NCBI GenBank assembly: GCA_003667245.1
Contig: RCNN01000584.1
Location: forward strand, 1-59,398
Length of the DNA: 59,398 bases
Reading direction: 5' to 3'
Source of the DNA: Heterostelium multicystogenum
Taxonomy: Eukaryota; Evosea; Eumycetozoa; Acytosteliales; Acytosteliaceae
This document shows positions 9,282-20,440 of the stretch, piece after piece. Every line of letters begins with the position of its first letter. The first letter of the stretch is position 1. Below the pieces are notes generated by a model, which ran no database searches, was not told where the DNA came from, and saw nothing but the letters and a program-made list of their open reading frames with translations. The translations under genes were made by a program, and so were the position numbers.

Positions 9282-9294
9282 GATAGGGAGGTGT

Positions 9295-10883
9295 TCATTT
9301 GACCTCCGGTGGCGTGGTGAAGGTGTGGTACGGCGCGGGCGAAGGAATGCTCCACTCCAGCCCTTCGGCGCCATCCCACGGCTTGGCCGGCGCAGGCGGG
9401 CCGCCACGAATGCACTTGATGACGATGAACAGGAAGAAGATCTGCGTCGCGCCAAAGGTGAAGGCACCGATGGAGGAGACCATGTTGAAGTCGGCGAACT
9501 GCAGGTTGTAGTCCGGCACCCGACGCGGCATGCCGGCAAGCCCTACGAAGTGCATCGGGAAGAACGCCATGTTCATCCCCACGAACGACAGCCAGAAGTG
9601 CAGCTTGCCCAGGGTTCGTCGTACATGTGGCCGGTCCATTTCGGCAGCCAGTAGTAGGCCGAGGCGAAGATCCCGAAGATCGCCCCAGGCACCAGTACGT
9701 AATGGAAGTGCGCCACCACGAAGTAGGTGTCGTGGTACTGGAAATCCGCCGGGGCGATGGCCAGCATCAGCCCGGAGAAACCGCCGATGGTGAACAGAAT
9801 CACGAAGGCCACCGCGAACAGCATCGGCGTCTCGAAGGTCAGCGAGCCTTGCCACATGGTGCTGACCCAGTTGAACACTTTCACGCCCGTGGGCACCGCG
9901 ATCAGCAGCGTGGCGTACATGAAGAACAGCTCGCCCACCAGCGGGATGCCCACCACGAACATGTGGTGCGCCCACACGATGAACGACAGGAACGCGATGC
10001 TCGCCGTGGCGTACACCATCGAGGTGTAGCCGAACAGCGGCTTGCGCGAGAAGGTCGGGATGATCGAGCTGACGGCACCGAACGCCGGCAGGATCATGAT
10101 GTACACCTCGGGGTGGCCGAAGAACCAGAACACATGCTGGAACAGCACGGGGTCACCACCACCGGCGGCACTGAAGAAGCTGGTGCCGAAGTGGATGTCC
10201 ATCAGCATCATGGTCACGCAGCCCGCCAATACCGGCATCACCGCGATCAGCAGGAACGCGGTGATCAGCCAGGTCCAGACGAACAGCGGCATTTTCATCA
10301 ACGTCATGCCGGGAGCGCGCAGGTTGAGGATGGTGGCGATGACGTTGATCGCGCCCATGATCGAACTGATGCCCATCAAGTGGATGGCGAAGATGAAGAA
10401 CGTCACGCTTTCCGGCGCGTAGGTGGTGGAGAGCGGGGCGTAGAAGGTCCAGCCGAAGTTCGGCCCGCCGCCGGGCATGAACAGGGTGGAAACCAGCATC
10501 AGGAACGCCGCCGGCAACAGCCAGAAACTGAAGTTGTTCATGCGCGGTAGGGCCATGTCGGGCGCGCCGATCATCAACGGGATCATCCAGTTGGCCAGGC
10601 CGACAAACGCCGGCATCACTGCACCGAACACCATCACCAGGCCGTGCATGGTGGTCATCTGATTGAAGAACGCCGGCTCGACGATCTGCAAACCCGGCTG
10701 GAACAGCTCGGCACGGATCACCATGGCAAACGAGCCACCAAGCAGGAACATGCAGAAGCTGAACCACAGGTACATCGTGCCGATGTCTTTGTGGTTGGTG
10801 GTCAGTACCCAACGCATCAGGCCCTTGGCGGGGCCGTGAGCGTGGTCACCGGCATGACCGTGGTCATCGATCACAGCGCTCAT
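9295..10883 (-). CDS. coxA: Cytochrome c oxidase subunit I (one frameshift)
   Basis: About 529 residues once a missing A near 9617 (within MYDE...TLGKLHFW) is allowed for. It starts MSAVIDDHGHAGDHAHGPAK, a His-rich lead, then RWVLTTNHKDIGTMYLWF. Heme and CuB ligands are visible: TTMHGLVMVFG, FWFFGHPEVYIMILPAFG (His-Pro-Glu-Val-Tyr), WAHHMFVVG and DTYFVVAHFHYVL. It is the catalytic subunit that reduces O2 to water. It is preceded by coxB and followed by ctaG. The frame break is very likely an error because the whole operon is otherwise conserved. Confidence 0.95.
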
Positions 10884-10941
10884 GGCCTTTCTCCTGCGAA
10901 CGAGTGGGCGGGACGGTTCAGGGAATATGCAATGAAGGAAG

Positions 10942-12069
10942 TCATTTGCTTTCCGCCTGTTTCAGAGCCAGCACGTCTTTAGGTGTGACCATGTCGCCTT
11001 TGTTGTTGCCCCAGGCGTTACGTTCATAGGTCACGACCGCCGCGATATCGACTTCCGACAGTTGCTTGCCGAACGCCGCCATAGCGGTGCCGGGCTTGCC
11101 GAAGTACACGCGGTGCAGGTGGTCTTCCTTGGGCCCGGTGGCAATCGGCGAGCCCTTGAGCGCCGGGAACATCGGCGGCAGGCCCTGGCCTTCGGCCTGG
11201 TGACAGGCGACGCAAGTGGTGTGGTAGATCTTGTCGCCACGGGCCACCAGCTCATCCAGGGTCCATTCCTTGGAGGTCAGCTCCTTGAGCTTGGCGGCCT
11301 CTTCCTTACGCTCGCCGAGCCAGGTGTCGTAGTCGGCCTTGGATTTGACCTCCACCACGATGGGCATGAAGCCGTGGTCCTTGCCGCACAGTTCGGCGCA
11401 CTGGCCGCGATAGATGCCGGGTTTTTCGATGCGGGTCCAGGCCTCGTTGACGAAGCCGGGAATCGCATCACGCTTCACCGCAAACGCCGGCACCCACCAG
11501 GAGTGAATCACGTCCGCAGCGGTCACCAGGAAACGCACCTTGGCACCCACCGGCAGCACCAGCGGCTGGTCGACTTCCAACAGGTAATGCTCGCCTTTGA
11601 CGGCCTGGTTATGGATCTGCTCGGCAGGCGTGGCCAGGTTGCTGAAGAACTCGACATCCTGGCCAAGGTATTTGTAATGCCACTTCCACTGGTAGCCGGT
11701 GACCTGGATATCGATATCCGACTCAGTGCTGTCGTAGATGTTGATCAGCGTCTTGGTGGCCGGAATGGCCATCGCCACCAGGATCAGCAAGGGCACCACG
11801 GTCCAGAGAATCTCCACCGTCGTACTCTCGTGGAACTTGGCTGCCACCTGTCCCGTGGAGCGCCGGTGAACGATCATCGACCAGAACATCGCGCCAAACA
11901 CGACGATGCCAATCGCCACACAAATCCAGAAAAATGGTCATGTGCAGGTCAAACACGGCGTGACTGACTTCAGTGGCCCTGGCGCCATATTCGTTGTCCA
12001 GGCGGCTTGCGCCTGGCCGAATACTGACCACAACAGGAGGCCCATCCAAACATGTGGATGTCGCGTCAT
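10942..12069 (-). CDS. coxB: Cytochrome c oxidase subunit II with fused cytochrome c domain (two frameshifts)
   Basis: About 375 residues. It begins MTRHPHVWMGLLLWSVFGQA, a signal sequence. A lost G near 11975 and an extra A near 11932 break the frame around MAPGATEVSHAVFDLHMTIF. The CuA site is GQCAELCGKDHGFM. After it comes a C-terminal cytochrome c domain with heme motif CVACH and axial Met in GTAMAAF. The fused heme domain makes this a caa3-type oxidase that takes electrons directly from soluble cytochrome c. It is the first gene of the operon, with GGGGAA as its ribosome site. Confidence 0.93.
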
Positions 12070-12437
12070 TGCGGGTTCCCCTTATCATTCTTGTTATCCC
12101 GCCGGTTTGCACCTGCGGCCAAGGGAGCGGCTTCCATACTGCTTACAACCGCCAGGCCTTGCCTGCTCATGCAGTCGGGCGTCATCAGCTAATTGCGTAC
12201 AAAATCGAGTATAGACAGCGACCGCCACCCCGCAATGTGATCGGGCAAATGAACGAAAATGAGGAAACGGACCACACAACAGGACCGGTGGCGCGCGTTA
12301 TCCGACGAACGATGGCAATTTGATATAACGCCAGCGCATAACCATGAAATAATTATGACAAATGCGTCTTAGGCTCTCGTATAAACGAGCTACCTTATGC
12401 TCTCCCTATTTCCTACGCCTGCATCACTGGAGCTTTC
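12070..12437. other. Intergenic region upstream of coxB
   Basis: 368 bases between the divergent genes coxB and the unknown gene at 12438. It should hold both promoters. I see an AT-rich stretch near 12310-12370 but no pair of boxes convincing enough to call, no hairpin terminator and no open reading frame with support. Confidence 0.5.
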
Positions 12438-13088
12438 ATGAACACCGCCGCATTGCGCGAGCAGATTTCCCGTGCCCATCAACACGAATCCAGCACTGGC
12501 CAGCTTGCTCAGCAGCTGGAAGTCCAGTTACCGCACCTGCACCCGGCGATTTCCGTGCCTGACGTCGACGCCAAGGGCGTGATGACGCGTTTTGTAAGCG
12601 CCTACATCGACCAGGTCCCCGATTCTGCTGGACGCGGCCAACGATGTCGCCCGCGAAGCCGGTATTGAAAGCCAGATCAAACCGGTGCTGAAAATCGCCG
12701 AGCATTTCTTCCTGCAGCCGCCGGCGATCCTGGCCGGGCATGAAGGCCTGGACGGTTTGCTGGATGAGGCTTACCTGGCGCATCGCCTGGTGGAAGAGGT
12801 CAACGATCTGTAATATCAAGCACTTCGGCCAGCCGTTGATTCCGCTGGATACCACTGTGGCGAACGTGATTGCCCACCAATTGATCGGCGAGGCGTTTGC
12901 CAATCAGCTGGATGAGGCGGTGCACCACGCGGTGGATGAGATGCTTAACGAAGAGAGTTTTGCGCTGGAGTCGGTCGAAGCCTACCGCGACAAGCTCAAG
13001 AGCCCGCGACACGGAAGCGGCGTGGAAGCGCTGGCCGTGCCTGTCGCGGCAGTTGGGCGTGGGTCTTGAGCTGGACCAGCCAGCTTAG
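12438..13088 (+). CDS. Conserved pseudomonad protein of unknown function (three frameshifts)
   Basis: Joined across extra bases near 12617, 12800 and 13005, this gives about 216 residues, starting MNTAALREQISRAHQHESST and ending in QLGVGLELDQPA. The three pieces share codon use and continue without gaps (for example LLDAANDVAREAG, then IKHFGQPLIPLDTTVANVIA). No signal peptide, membrane helix or catalytic motif stands out; the protein looks soluble and mostly helical. I do not recognise a named family. It lies divergently from coxB and next to the SulP/carbonic anhydrase pair, a placement I recall from other Pseudomonas genomes. Confidence 0.65.
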
Positions 13089-13110
13089 ATTTGCCGGCTT
13101 GCAAAGATCC

Positions 13111-13205
13111 AATGTGGGAGCGGGCTTGCTCGCGAAAGCGGTGTATCAGAAAACACATTCAGTGACTGACACTGCGCCTTCGCGAGCAAGCCCGCTACCA
13201 CATTT
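13111..13205. repeat. REP pair downstream of the unknown gene
   Basis: Left unit TGTGGGAGCGGGCTTGCTCG and inverted right unit GCGAGCAAGCCCGCTACCAC, the latter with one substitution in the conserved CTCCCACA. It lies between the convergent ends of the unknown gene and the SulP gene. Confidence 0.85.
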
Positions 13206-13218
13206 TGATCCGGTTTCG

Positions 13219-14765
13219 TCAGCCAACAGACGGCGCCGAGCCTATTCCGGTCGGCGTTCTTACCCGTCCTTCCAACCTGCGCTTCAACCCCCGCGCCTCG
13301 ATCATCAGCTTCGAGCCCTTGGACGCATTGGCCCGACCCCATTCCTCCAATAGCTCAAGGCAGGAGTGGTCGATATAACTCAGGTTACTGAGCGGCACAT
13401 GCAAGGTGGTCCCGGCGGGTACCGTCGACAGCACCTGGGTCAATGCAGGCACCTTGAGAAAGGTCCCGGCCCCCGTCAATCGCAGCTCCATCTCGCCCTC
13501 CTGCGGCAGGTCGATCAGGCTTATCTTCAAGCGTGAGGCCTTGAACGCCAGCTTCACCAGCGTCAACCCGAAGCCCACCAACACACCCGTCAGCAGGTCG
13601 GTAAAGATGATCGCCAGCGCCGTCGCCGCGTAGGTAAACATCGGCATTCGCCCGTAGCGCGCCAGGCCACGAAACGCCTTCATGTCCACGAGCTTGATCC
13701 CGGTGTACACCAGCACACCCGCCAGGCTTGCCACCGGAATGCTTTGCAGCACACTGGACAGCAACAGCACGAACGCCAGCAGCCACAAGCCGTGGAACAT
13801 CGCCGACAAACGCGTGGTAGCGCCGGCCTGGACGTTGGCCGAACTGCGCACGATCACACCGGTCATCGGCAGGGCGCCGACCAGGCCACACAGCATGTTG
13901 CCCACGCCTTGTGCCGACAATTCCTTGTCGAAGTCGGAACGCTGGCCACTGTGCATACGGTCGACTGCCGCCGCCGAAAGCAGCGTTTCAGCGCTGGCGA
14001 TAAATGCCACGGCGAAGGCCGCGATCAACAGATTGGGATCCGCCAGGTTAAGCAGGTCGCTGGGGCGCAGCCAATCGATGGCATCCGCGAGATTTTTCCG
14101 GCACCTCCACCCGCTTGACCTGCAACGCCAGCACCAGGCTGGTGACTGTCGCCAAACCCACGCCGAGCAGGGCGCCGGGGACGAAGCGCAGCTTTTGCGG
14201 GCGAAATTTGTCCCACAACCACATCACCATAATCGTCGACAGCCCGAGCAAACCGGCCTGCCAGCCGAGCCCGCCGCCCAATGTGGGGATCGCCTGGATC
14301 AGTGCCGCAGGGAAGCCGGCGAGGTTATCCAGCCCCGAGGGCTTTGGCACACCGTCGAGCATCACGTGTACTTGCGACAGGACAATCAGCACCCCGATCC
14401 CTGCCAGCATCCCGTACACCACTGCAGGCGCAGTCACGCGGAACCAGCAGCCCAGGCGCAAACGCCGGCCACCAATTGCAGGAAGCCCGCCAGCAACAGG
14501 ATCGGCCCGAGCATGGCCATGCCATGCTGGCGAACCAGTTCAAACACCAACACCGCCAAACCTGCCGCCGGACCGCTGACTTGCAACGGCGACCCCGCCA
14601 GCCAACCGACCACCAGGCCACCGATGATCCCGGTGATCAAGCCTTTGGCCGGAGGCATTCCGGACGCGATGGCGATCCCCATGCACAGCGGCAGGGCGAC
14701 AGAAACACAACCACGGAAGCCAGCAGCTCCCGTGGCAGCACAGCTTTCAATTGAGCAGCACGCAT
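13219..14765 (-). CDS. SulP family anion permease with STAS domain, paired with carbonic anhydrase (three frameshifts)
   Basis: About 515 residues from MRAAQLKAVLPRELLASVVV, after shifts near 14699, 14463 and 14094. Family features include LPLCMGIAIASGMPPAKGLI, the permease segment NMLCGLVGALPMTGVIVRSS, and a C-terminal STAS domain (VPLSNLSYIDHSCLELLEEW). SulP proteins move sulfate, bicarbonate or dicarboxylates. The gene directly follows a beta-carbonic anhydrase on the same strand, and such SulP-carbonic anhydrase pairs are thought to act as bicarbonate transporters, so bicarbonate is the best substrate guess. No transport data support this here. Confidence 0.85.
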
Positions 14766-14850
14766 GATGACTCTCCCGAGGCATTCGCCGGGCGTGGCAA
14801 GGCCTGGCTGCTCGAATGGCAGCCATCGCGTTACCCGACAGGGGATTGTT

Positions 14851-15580
14851 TTAGAAGCGCGCTTTAGGCGTCGCGGATGGAATCGGCTGGGTACCGTTCA
14901 AGGGCAGGAACGCTGCCTGATCCGCATCGTAGGCCCTGATTTCGCTGGTCTCGATGTCGTAGACCCAGCCATGGATAAACAAATGCCCGTTGGCCATACG
15001 CGAGGCCACGGAGGGATGAGTGCGCAGGTGCTGCAGTTGGGCGATCACGTTTTCTTCGGTCAGCACGTGCATGCTTTCGTGTTCGTTGGCGCAATCGCAG
15101 TTGTCCTGGACCATGGTCTTGGCGACCTCGGCGTGGCGCAGCCAGGCCTTTACCGTGGGCATTTTTTCCAGGCTTTGGGGGTTGAGCACCGCGCGCATGG
15201 CGCCGCAGTCGGAGTGGCCGCAAATGATGATGTGCTGCACACCAAGGGCCAGTACCGCGTACTCGATAGCCGTTGAAACACCGCCGTTCACTGCCCATAA
15301 GGCGGCACGACGTTACCGACGTTACGGGTCACGAACAAATCCCCAGGGGAGCTATGGGTGATCAGCTCGGGAACGATGCGCGAGTCGGCGCAGGTAATGA
15401 ACATCGCCCGCGGGCTCTGGGCCGTGGCGAGTTTTTTGAAGAGCTCTTCCTGCTGGGGGAAGATCTCGTTATGGAAATGCAAAAAGCCTTCAACGATGTG
15501 CTGCAGCGCTGCATCGGCGGATTCCGCCTCGTGAGGGGCTGAAAGCGACGCAGCCAACGGCTGTTATCCTTGTCACTCAT
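14851..15580 (-). CDS. Beta-class carbonic anhydrase (two frameshifts)
   Basis: About 243 residues from MSDKDNS, with one-base losses near 15558 and 15291. Zinc and catalytic residues are visible: [14 protein letters not shown] (Cys, Asp-Arg pair) and [16 protein letters not shown] (His and Cys ligands). It interconverts CO2 and bicarbonate. The downstream SulP gene starts 86 bases later on the same strand, so the two probably form an operon. The second break falls exactly at [17 protein letters not shown], where the two halves join with no missing residues. Confidence 0.9.
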
Positions 15581-15776
15581 AATTCATCCTCTTGGTTGGA
15601 GCAGGGGAGTTTTCCAGTGCGGCCGGCGCCCGAACTGAAACGCCGACTCATTAGTCACTCGATGAACAAGGTACCCGCCGAAACTTAACTCAAACTGAAT
15701 GAGCCGCTCTAGATCGGGGCTTTCAGTGATATCAAAACGCGACTATTCCTACAGAAAAGTACGCTTATCCAGCAGT

Positions 15777-16842
15777 TTACAATAATGCCATCTGTCTGCC
15801 CGGCGGACAAAACGCCGTGCAATCCAGATTAAACCCTTCCGCCGGTTTGAGCCCCAATCGTTTGATCGCCTTGGCGAAACGTTGCGCCAGCAAATCGGCA
15901 AACGGCCCTTCGCCACGCATGCGTACACCGAAGCGGCTGTCGTAGACCTCACCGCCGCGCACCTGCCGCACCAGGCTCATCACATGGGCCGCGCGCTGCG
16001 GGTAATGGGCCGCCAGCCATTCCTCAAACAGCGGCGCCACCTCCAGAGGCAAACGCAGCATCATGTACGCCGCGCTCTGTGCCCCCGCGGCATGAGCTTC
16101 GGCCAGCAGGCTTTCCAGCTCGCTGTCGTTGATCATCGGGATCATCGGCGAACACAGCACGCCCACCGGAATCCCCGCCTCACGCATCACCCGGATCGCC
16201 CGCAGCCGGCCTTGGGCGCAGCCGTGCGCGGTTCGAGGATGCGCTTGAGTTCATCGTCCAGGCTGGTGAGGCTGATCATCACCGCCACCAGCCGCTGCTG
16301 CGCCAACTCGGTCAGCAGGTCGAGGTCCCGCAGGATCAGCGAGCCCTTGGTAATGATCGTCACCGGATGACGGTAGCGCAGCAGAACTTCGAGGGTTTGC
16401 CGGGTGATCTTGTACTCGCGCTCGATGGGCTGGTACGGGTCGGTGTTGGAGCCCAGGTTGATCGGCGCGCAGGTGTAGCCGGTTTCGACAGTTGCTGCTC
16501 AAGCACGTCGGCGGCGTTGGTCTTGGCGATCAGCTTGGTTTCGAAGTCCAGCCCCGGCGACAGGTCCCAATACGCGTGACTGGCCGTGCATAGCAGTAGA
16601 TACAACCATGCTCGCAGCCGCGATACGGGTTGATCGCCCGGTCAAACGGGATATCCGGCGAGCTGTTGCGGTAATGATGGTTTTCGCGGTTTCGATACGG
16701 ACTTCGGTGCCCTGGGTCTGTGGCACTTCCTGATACCAACCGTCGTCTTCCGCACGCTGACGGTGGGCGCAAAACGGTTGTGCAGGTTGGTGGCCGTGCC
16801 GCGCCCGCGAGGCGGCAAAGGACATTCATAGTCAGACCTCAT
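15777..16842 (-). CDS. PA0069-family radical SAM protein (five frameshifts)
   Basis: About 355 residues. The start chosen is [20 protein letters not shown] at 16842. Single-base losses near 16757, 16673, 16590, 16486 and 16213 split the frame, but the pieces follow one another in order. The radical SAM cluster motif is [13 protein letters not shown] (CxxxCxxC). Other segments resemble the Rv2578c/PA0069 group, for example [17 protein letters not shown] and [17 protein letters not shown], which is related to spore photoproduct lyase-like enzymes. Substrate unknown. The number of breaks is the highest per kilobase in the window. Confidence 0.82.
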
Positions 16843-17050
16843 AAACTGTATCCATATACAGTATTCGAGAAGATCGCTTTTCACCAGCACCACTGGGCGG
16901 CGCGGTCTAGCATCGACCTTCGCACGAACGGAATGACACCTTCCTACATGTAACCAAACAAGAAATAAATCGCGACATATGTGACATGGATAAAGTTATT
17001 AACACATCGCTATGATCACAACTTAACTCATTACCACCTACAGGATATTT

Positions 17051-17304
17051 ATGTCTCAGGATGAAACTACGCTTTACATGCGAAGACTTTGAAAAAGATA
17101 AACAGCCCGGAAGTATTAATGGAGCGCTTTACCGACGGTAAACTGTCCTACGCCATGTATGCCTCTTCCTCCAACAGGGACGGGCACTACGACACCACTT
17201 CCTCCACCACCGACCTGGATAACGACGGCGACTTCGATGAACAGGACAAGACCATCTTCCTGAACATGGCGAATAGCTTTGTAAAAACCTGCGCCCCTCG
17301 ATAA
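17051..17304 (+). CDS. Small acidic protein with an EF-hand-like calcium loop (probable frameshift)
   Basis: The ATG at 17051 follows an AGGA site by five bases, and the frame reads MSQDETTLYMR before a stop. A one-base loss near 17085 would join it to the frame running to 17304 (KKINSPEVLMERFTDGKLSY onward), giving about 84 residues. The 12-residue stretch DLDNDGDFDEQD fits an EF-hand loop (Asp at 1, 3, 5, Gly at 6, hydrophobic 8, Asp at 9 and 12). No signal peptide or membrane segment is seen. I recognise no family. The surrounding DNA is AT-rich for this genome, suggesting acquired sequence. A TTG start at 17089 is the alternative. Confidence 0.5.
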
Positions 17305-17314
17305 TTAATCGGCT

Positions 17315-17354
17315 AGTTGCCAGGCTTATATATAAAACTATAAACCTGGCAACT
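17315..17354. terminator. Hairpin between convergent genes
   Basis: Arms AGTTGCCAGGCTTATA (17315-17330) and TATAAACCTGGCAACT (17339-17354) pair at 15 of 16 positions around an 8-base loop. It lies between the stop of the EF-hand-like gene and the stop of the cytochrome gene, where a shared terminator is expected. There is no strong T run, so termination strength is uncertain. Confidence 0.5.
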
Positions 17355-17358
17355 GACA

Positions 17359-18640
17359 CTACTTCTCTGAAGTTTGATCAGCTTCGGTAGTTACTGCATC
17401 TTTTCGCAAGTCTTTCACTTGCGAAGCCTTTACAGTCTCTCCCTTATTACCCCAACTGTCCCGAACGAAACTGACGACATCCGCCACTTCCTGATCCGAC
17501 AGCCGCCAGGCAAACGCCGGCATGGTGAAGGTCGAAGGTGCCGTATGCGTCGCCGGCAACGTGCCGCCGTTCAACACGATGTTGATCAGCGACGTCGCAT
17601 CCGCCGTCTGCAATACCGGGTTGCCCGCCAGCGCCGGGAACACGCGGGTGTAGCCGTGGCCGTCGGTACGGTGGCACGCCGCGCAGTTGTCGATGTACAC
17701 CGAGGCACCCGGCTTGCTGTCATCACCCTTCCACAGCGCATCGGCGACCTGCTTGTCGTATTGGTGCGGCTGATCCTGGGATCCACCGCCGGCAAGCTCT
17801 TGAGGTAACGGGCGATAGCCGTCAGATCCTCTTCCGACATGTACTGCATGCTGTGGACCACAACGTCGCTCATGCCGCCAAACACCGCGCTGCGATCACT
17901 GCGCCCGGTCTTGAGGAATTGCACCAGTTGGTCTTCGCTCCAGCTACCCAGGCCGTCCTTGTGGTCGCCCCGCAGGCTTTTGGCAATCCAGCTTCCAGCG
18001 GCGCACTGCCGGACAGGAAAGCGCTGCCATCCGACGCACTCAGGGATTTTTCCTGCATGGTCAGGGCCCGTGGCGTATGGCAGGCACCGCAGTGGCCAAG
18101 GCCCTCTACCAGATAAGCGCCACGGCTGATCACCGGTCGGCGCCCGCCTGGGCCTGGTAGTCCTCAACCTTGGGGGCGAACATCCAGCGCCACCCGGCCA
18201 ACGGCCAACGCATGCTCAACGGCCAGGGAATGTCGCTGTCCTTGTTCACCTGCGCCACCGGCTCCACGCCCTTCATGAAGTACGCGTACAGCGCCTGCAT
18301 GTCGCTTTCGCTGACCCGCGCGTAAGACGGGTAGGGCATCGCCGGGTAAAGCGTACTACCGTCCTTGGCGACGCCATGGCGCACAGCCTGGTCGAAGTCT
18401 TCGAAGCTGTAGTCGCCCAGGCCGGTTTTATCCGGGGTGATGTTGTGGGGAGTAGATGGTGCCGATCGGGGTTTCCATCGGCAGGCCACCGGCGAACGGT
18501 TTGCCGCCCTTGGCGGTGTGGCAGGCCACGCAGTCACCGGCGCGAGCCAGGTATTCACCCTGTTTGACCAGATCGGTTTCAGCCGCACTCACCGAGCAGC
18601 TGCTGAACAAAGCCAGGGACGCGATAACAAATGCTTTCAT
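17359..18640 (-). CDS. Triheme cytochrome c subunit of a membrane-bound dehydrogenase (four frameshifts)
   Basis: About 427 residues from MKAFVIASLALFSSCSVSAA, a signal peptide. The ATG at 18640 has AAGGAG eight bases upstream, better placed than the one at 18646. Three heme-attachment motifs appear in order: GDCVACHTAKGGKPF, GHCGACHTPRAL and DNCAACHRTDGHGY. Shifts lie near 18445, 18140, 17990 and 17775. This is the electron-accepting subunit of gluconate 2-dehydrogenase-type enzymes, passing electrons from the flavoprotein to the quinone pool. It starts directly after the flavoprotein gene. Homologues serve alcohol, sorbitol or gluconate dehydrogenases, so the substrate is not fixed by this subunit. 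Confidence 0.88.
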
Positions 18641-18652
18641 GGTCATCGCTCC

Positions 18653-20438
18653 TTATGCCTGAACCAGTGGGCCGGGGTTTTTCAGGTACTGCTCGCGAAT
18701 TGCCCGCGCCGACCAGTAGGTCAATGCCGCCACCAGGCCCGTAGGGTTGTAGCCCAAGCCTTGTGGGAACGCGGAAGCGCCCGGGACAAACACGTTGTGT
18801 ACGTCCCAGCACTGCAGGTAGCGGTTCAAGGCACTGGTTTTCGGGTCGGTGCCCATGATCGCGCCACCGTTGAGGTGGGTGGTCTGGTAAGACGCGGTGT
18901 TGAAGTGCTCGCCCACCTTTTTGCCCAGCAAGGCAATCGCCTTGGGGTTCATCGCTTCGGCGATCTTGCTCATTTTTTCGACCATGAAGCGGTTCATCTT
19001 GATGTCGTTTTCCTGCCAGTCGAAGGTCATGCGCAGCAGCGGCAGGCCGTAGGCATCGCGGTAAACCGGGTCCAGGTCGAGGTAGTTGCCACGGTAGGAT
19101 TGGTGGGCGCATGGGCATCCATCGACACCTGATGGGTGTAGTAATCAGCCGTGGCGCGCTTCCACGCGCTGCCCCAGGCCGGCGTGCCCGGCGGGTTGGA
19201 GGTACCCGCAATCGGCCGGCTGCCCGCCTGGTTGACCCACATCGGCGAGCCGCCCACAAAGCCGTGCGGCCCATGGTCGAAGTTGTCGGCGTTGAAGTCA
19301 TCGACCGCCACGCCATTGCCGCCGGCACCGATGAAGTTGTTGGTGTGCACGTCCTTGTCGAAGAACGCCTTGATGGTGGCCATGTTCTGGTAGGCGAAGT
19401 TGCGGCCCACCACGCCCTCACCGGAGATCGGGTCGTAGGGTTTGCCGATGCCCGACAGCAGCATCAGGCGTACGTTGTTGAACTGGAAGGAACCGAGGAT
19501 CACCAGGTCCGCCGGCTGCTCGCATTCCCGCCCCTGGGCGTCGACATACGTCACGCCGGTCGCCTTGCTCCTGGTGCTGTCGAGATTGACCTTCAGCACG
19601 TGGGAATTGGGCCGCAGTTCGAACTTGGGTTCCTGGCGCAAGGCCGGCAGGATGTTCACGTTCGGCGAAAGCCTTGGAATACATGTAGCAGACATAACCG
19701 CTGCAGAAGCCGCAGAAGTTGCACGGGCCCATCTGGGCGCCGTAAGGGTTGGTGTACGGCCCCGATGTATTCGCGGAAGGCAGGTTGTAGGGCTTGTACC
19801 CCACGGCCGTGGCGGCCTTCTGGAACAGCTGTGCGGAGACTGTGTTCTTCTGCGATTCCAGCGGGAAGTGATTGGAGCGATCCGGTGCGTAAGGGTTGCC
19901 GCCCTTGCCTTCGCCCACCAACTGACCTTTCACCGTCCAGGCTTGCCCGGAGGTGCCGAAGACTTTCTCGGCATAGTCGAAAAATGGCTCCAGCTCTTCA
20001 TAGCTGACGCCGAAATCCTGGATGGTCATGTCCTTGGGAATGAAGTTTTTTCCCGTAGCGCTCTTCGTAATGGCTACGCATGCGCAACTCGATCGGGTCC
20101 ACCCGAAAGTGCACGCCGGACCAGTGCAGGCCTGCACCGCCGACACCGTTGCCAGGCAGGAAAGCGCCCAGTTGGCGGTTGGGCATCGCCACGTCATTCA
20201 CGCTATGGCGAATGGTCACGGTTTCCTTGGAGATGTCCTGGAAGAGCTTTTTACGCACGCTGTAGGTCAGTTCGTCGATGACCTGGGGATAGTTGCCGTC
20301 CGGGTAGGTGTCCTGCATCGGGCCGCGCTCCAGCGCTACCACGTTGAGGCCAGCTTCCGTCAGCTCCTTGGCCATGATCGCGCCGGTCCAGCCAAAGCCG
20401 ACAATCACTGCATCCACTTTCTTCATGATGGTCGCCAC
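18653..20438 (-). CDS. GMC flavoprotein subunit of gluconate 2-dehydrogenase-type enzyme (three frameshifts)
   Basis: About 595 residues. The GTG at 20438 is used because it follows the previous stop by two bases and a GAGGG site; ATG at 20426 is an alternative. The FAD-binding motif is AVIVGFGWTGAIMAKELTEA. A cysteine-rich segment, GPCNFCGFCSGYVCYMYSKA, is typical of this subgroup. The C-terminal GMC signature is NPTGLVAALTYWSARAI, with a His in TTHLNGGAIMGTD. Shifts lie near 20052, 19670 and 19100. It oxidises a sugar acid or polyol in the periplasm; gluconate to 2-ketogluconate is the likeliest reaction in this genus, by family and gene order. Confidence 0.87.
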
Positions 20439-20440
20439 GT

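Noticed and set aside
12438..13088. Reading the unknown gene as a true pseudogene
   Set aside because: Its neighbours, including essential genes elsewhere, show the same type and rate of indels, so error is the simpler explanation.
14115..14767. Forward frames rich in Pro/Ser/Arg over the SulP gene, suggesting a second gene
   Set aside because: The minus strand here gives a clear SulP protein once three one-base errors are allowed for; the forward frames are shadows.
15581..15776. Small gene between the carbonic anhydrase and radical SAM genes
   Set aside because: No frame with start site and coding character; the stretch looks like a promoter region for carbonic anhydrase.
16843..17050. 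CRP/Vfr-type site (TGTGACATGG) and TATGAT box before the EF-hand-like gene
   Set aside because: The second half of the CRP palindrome is missing and no acceptable -35 box is at the right distance from TATGAT.
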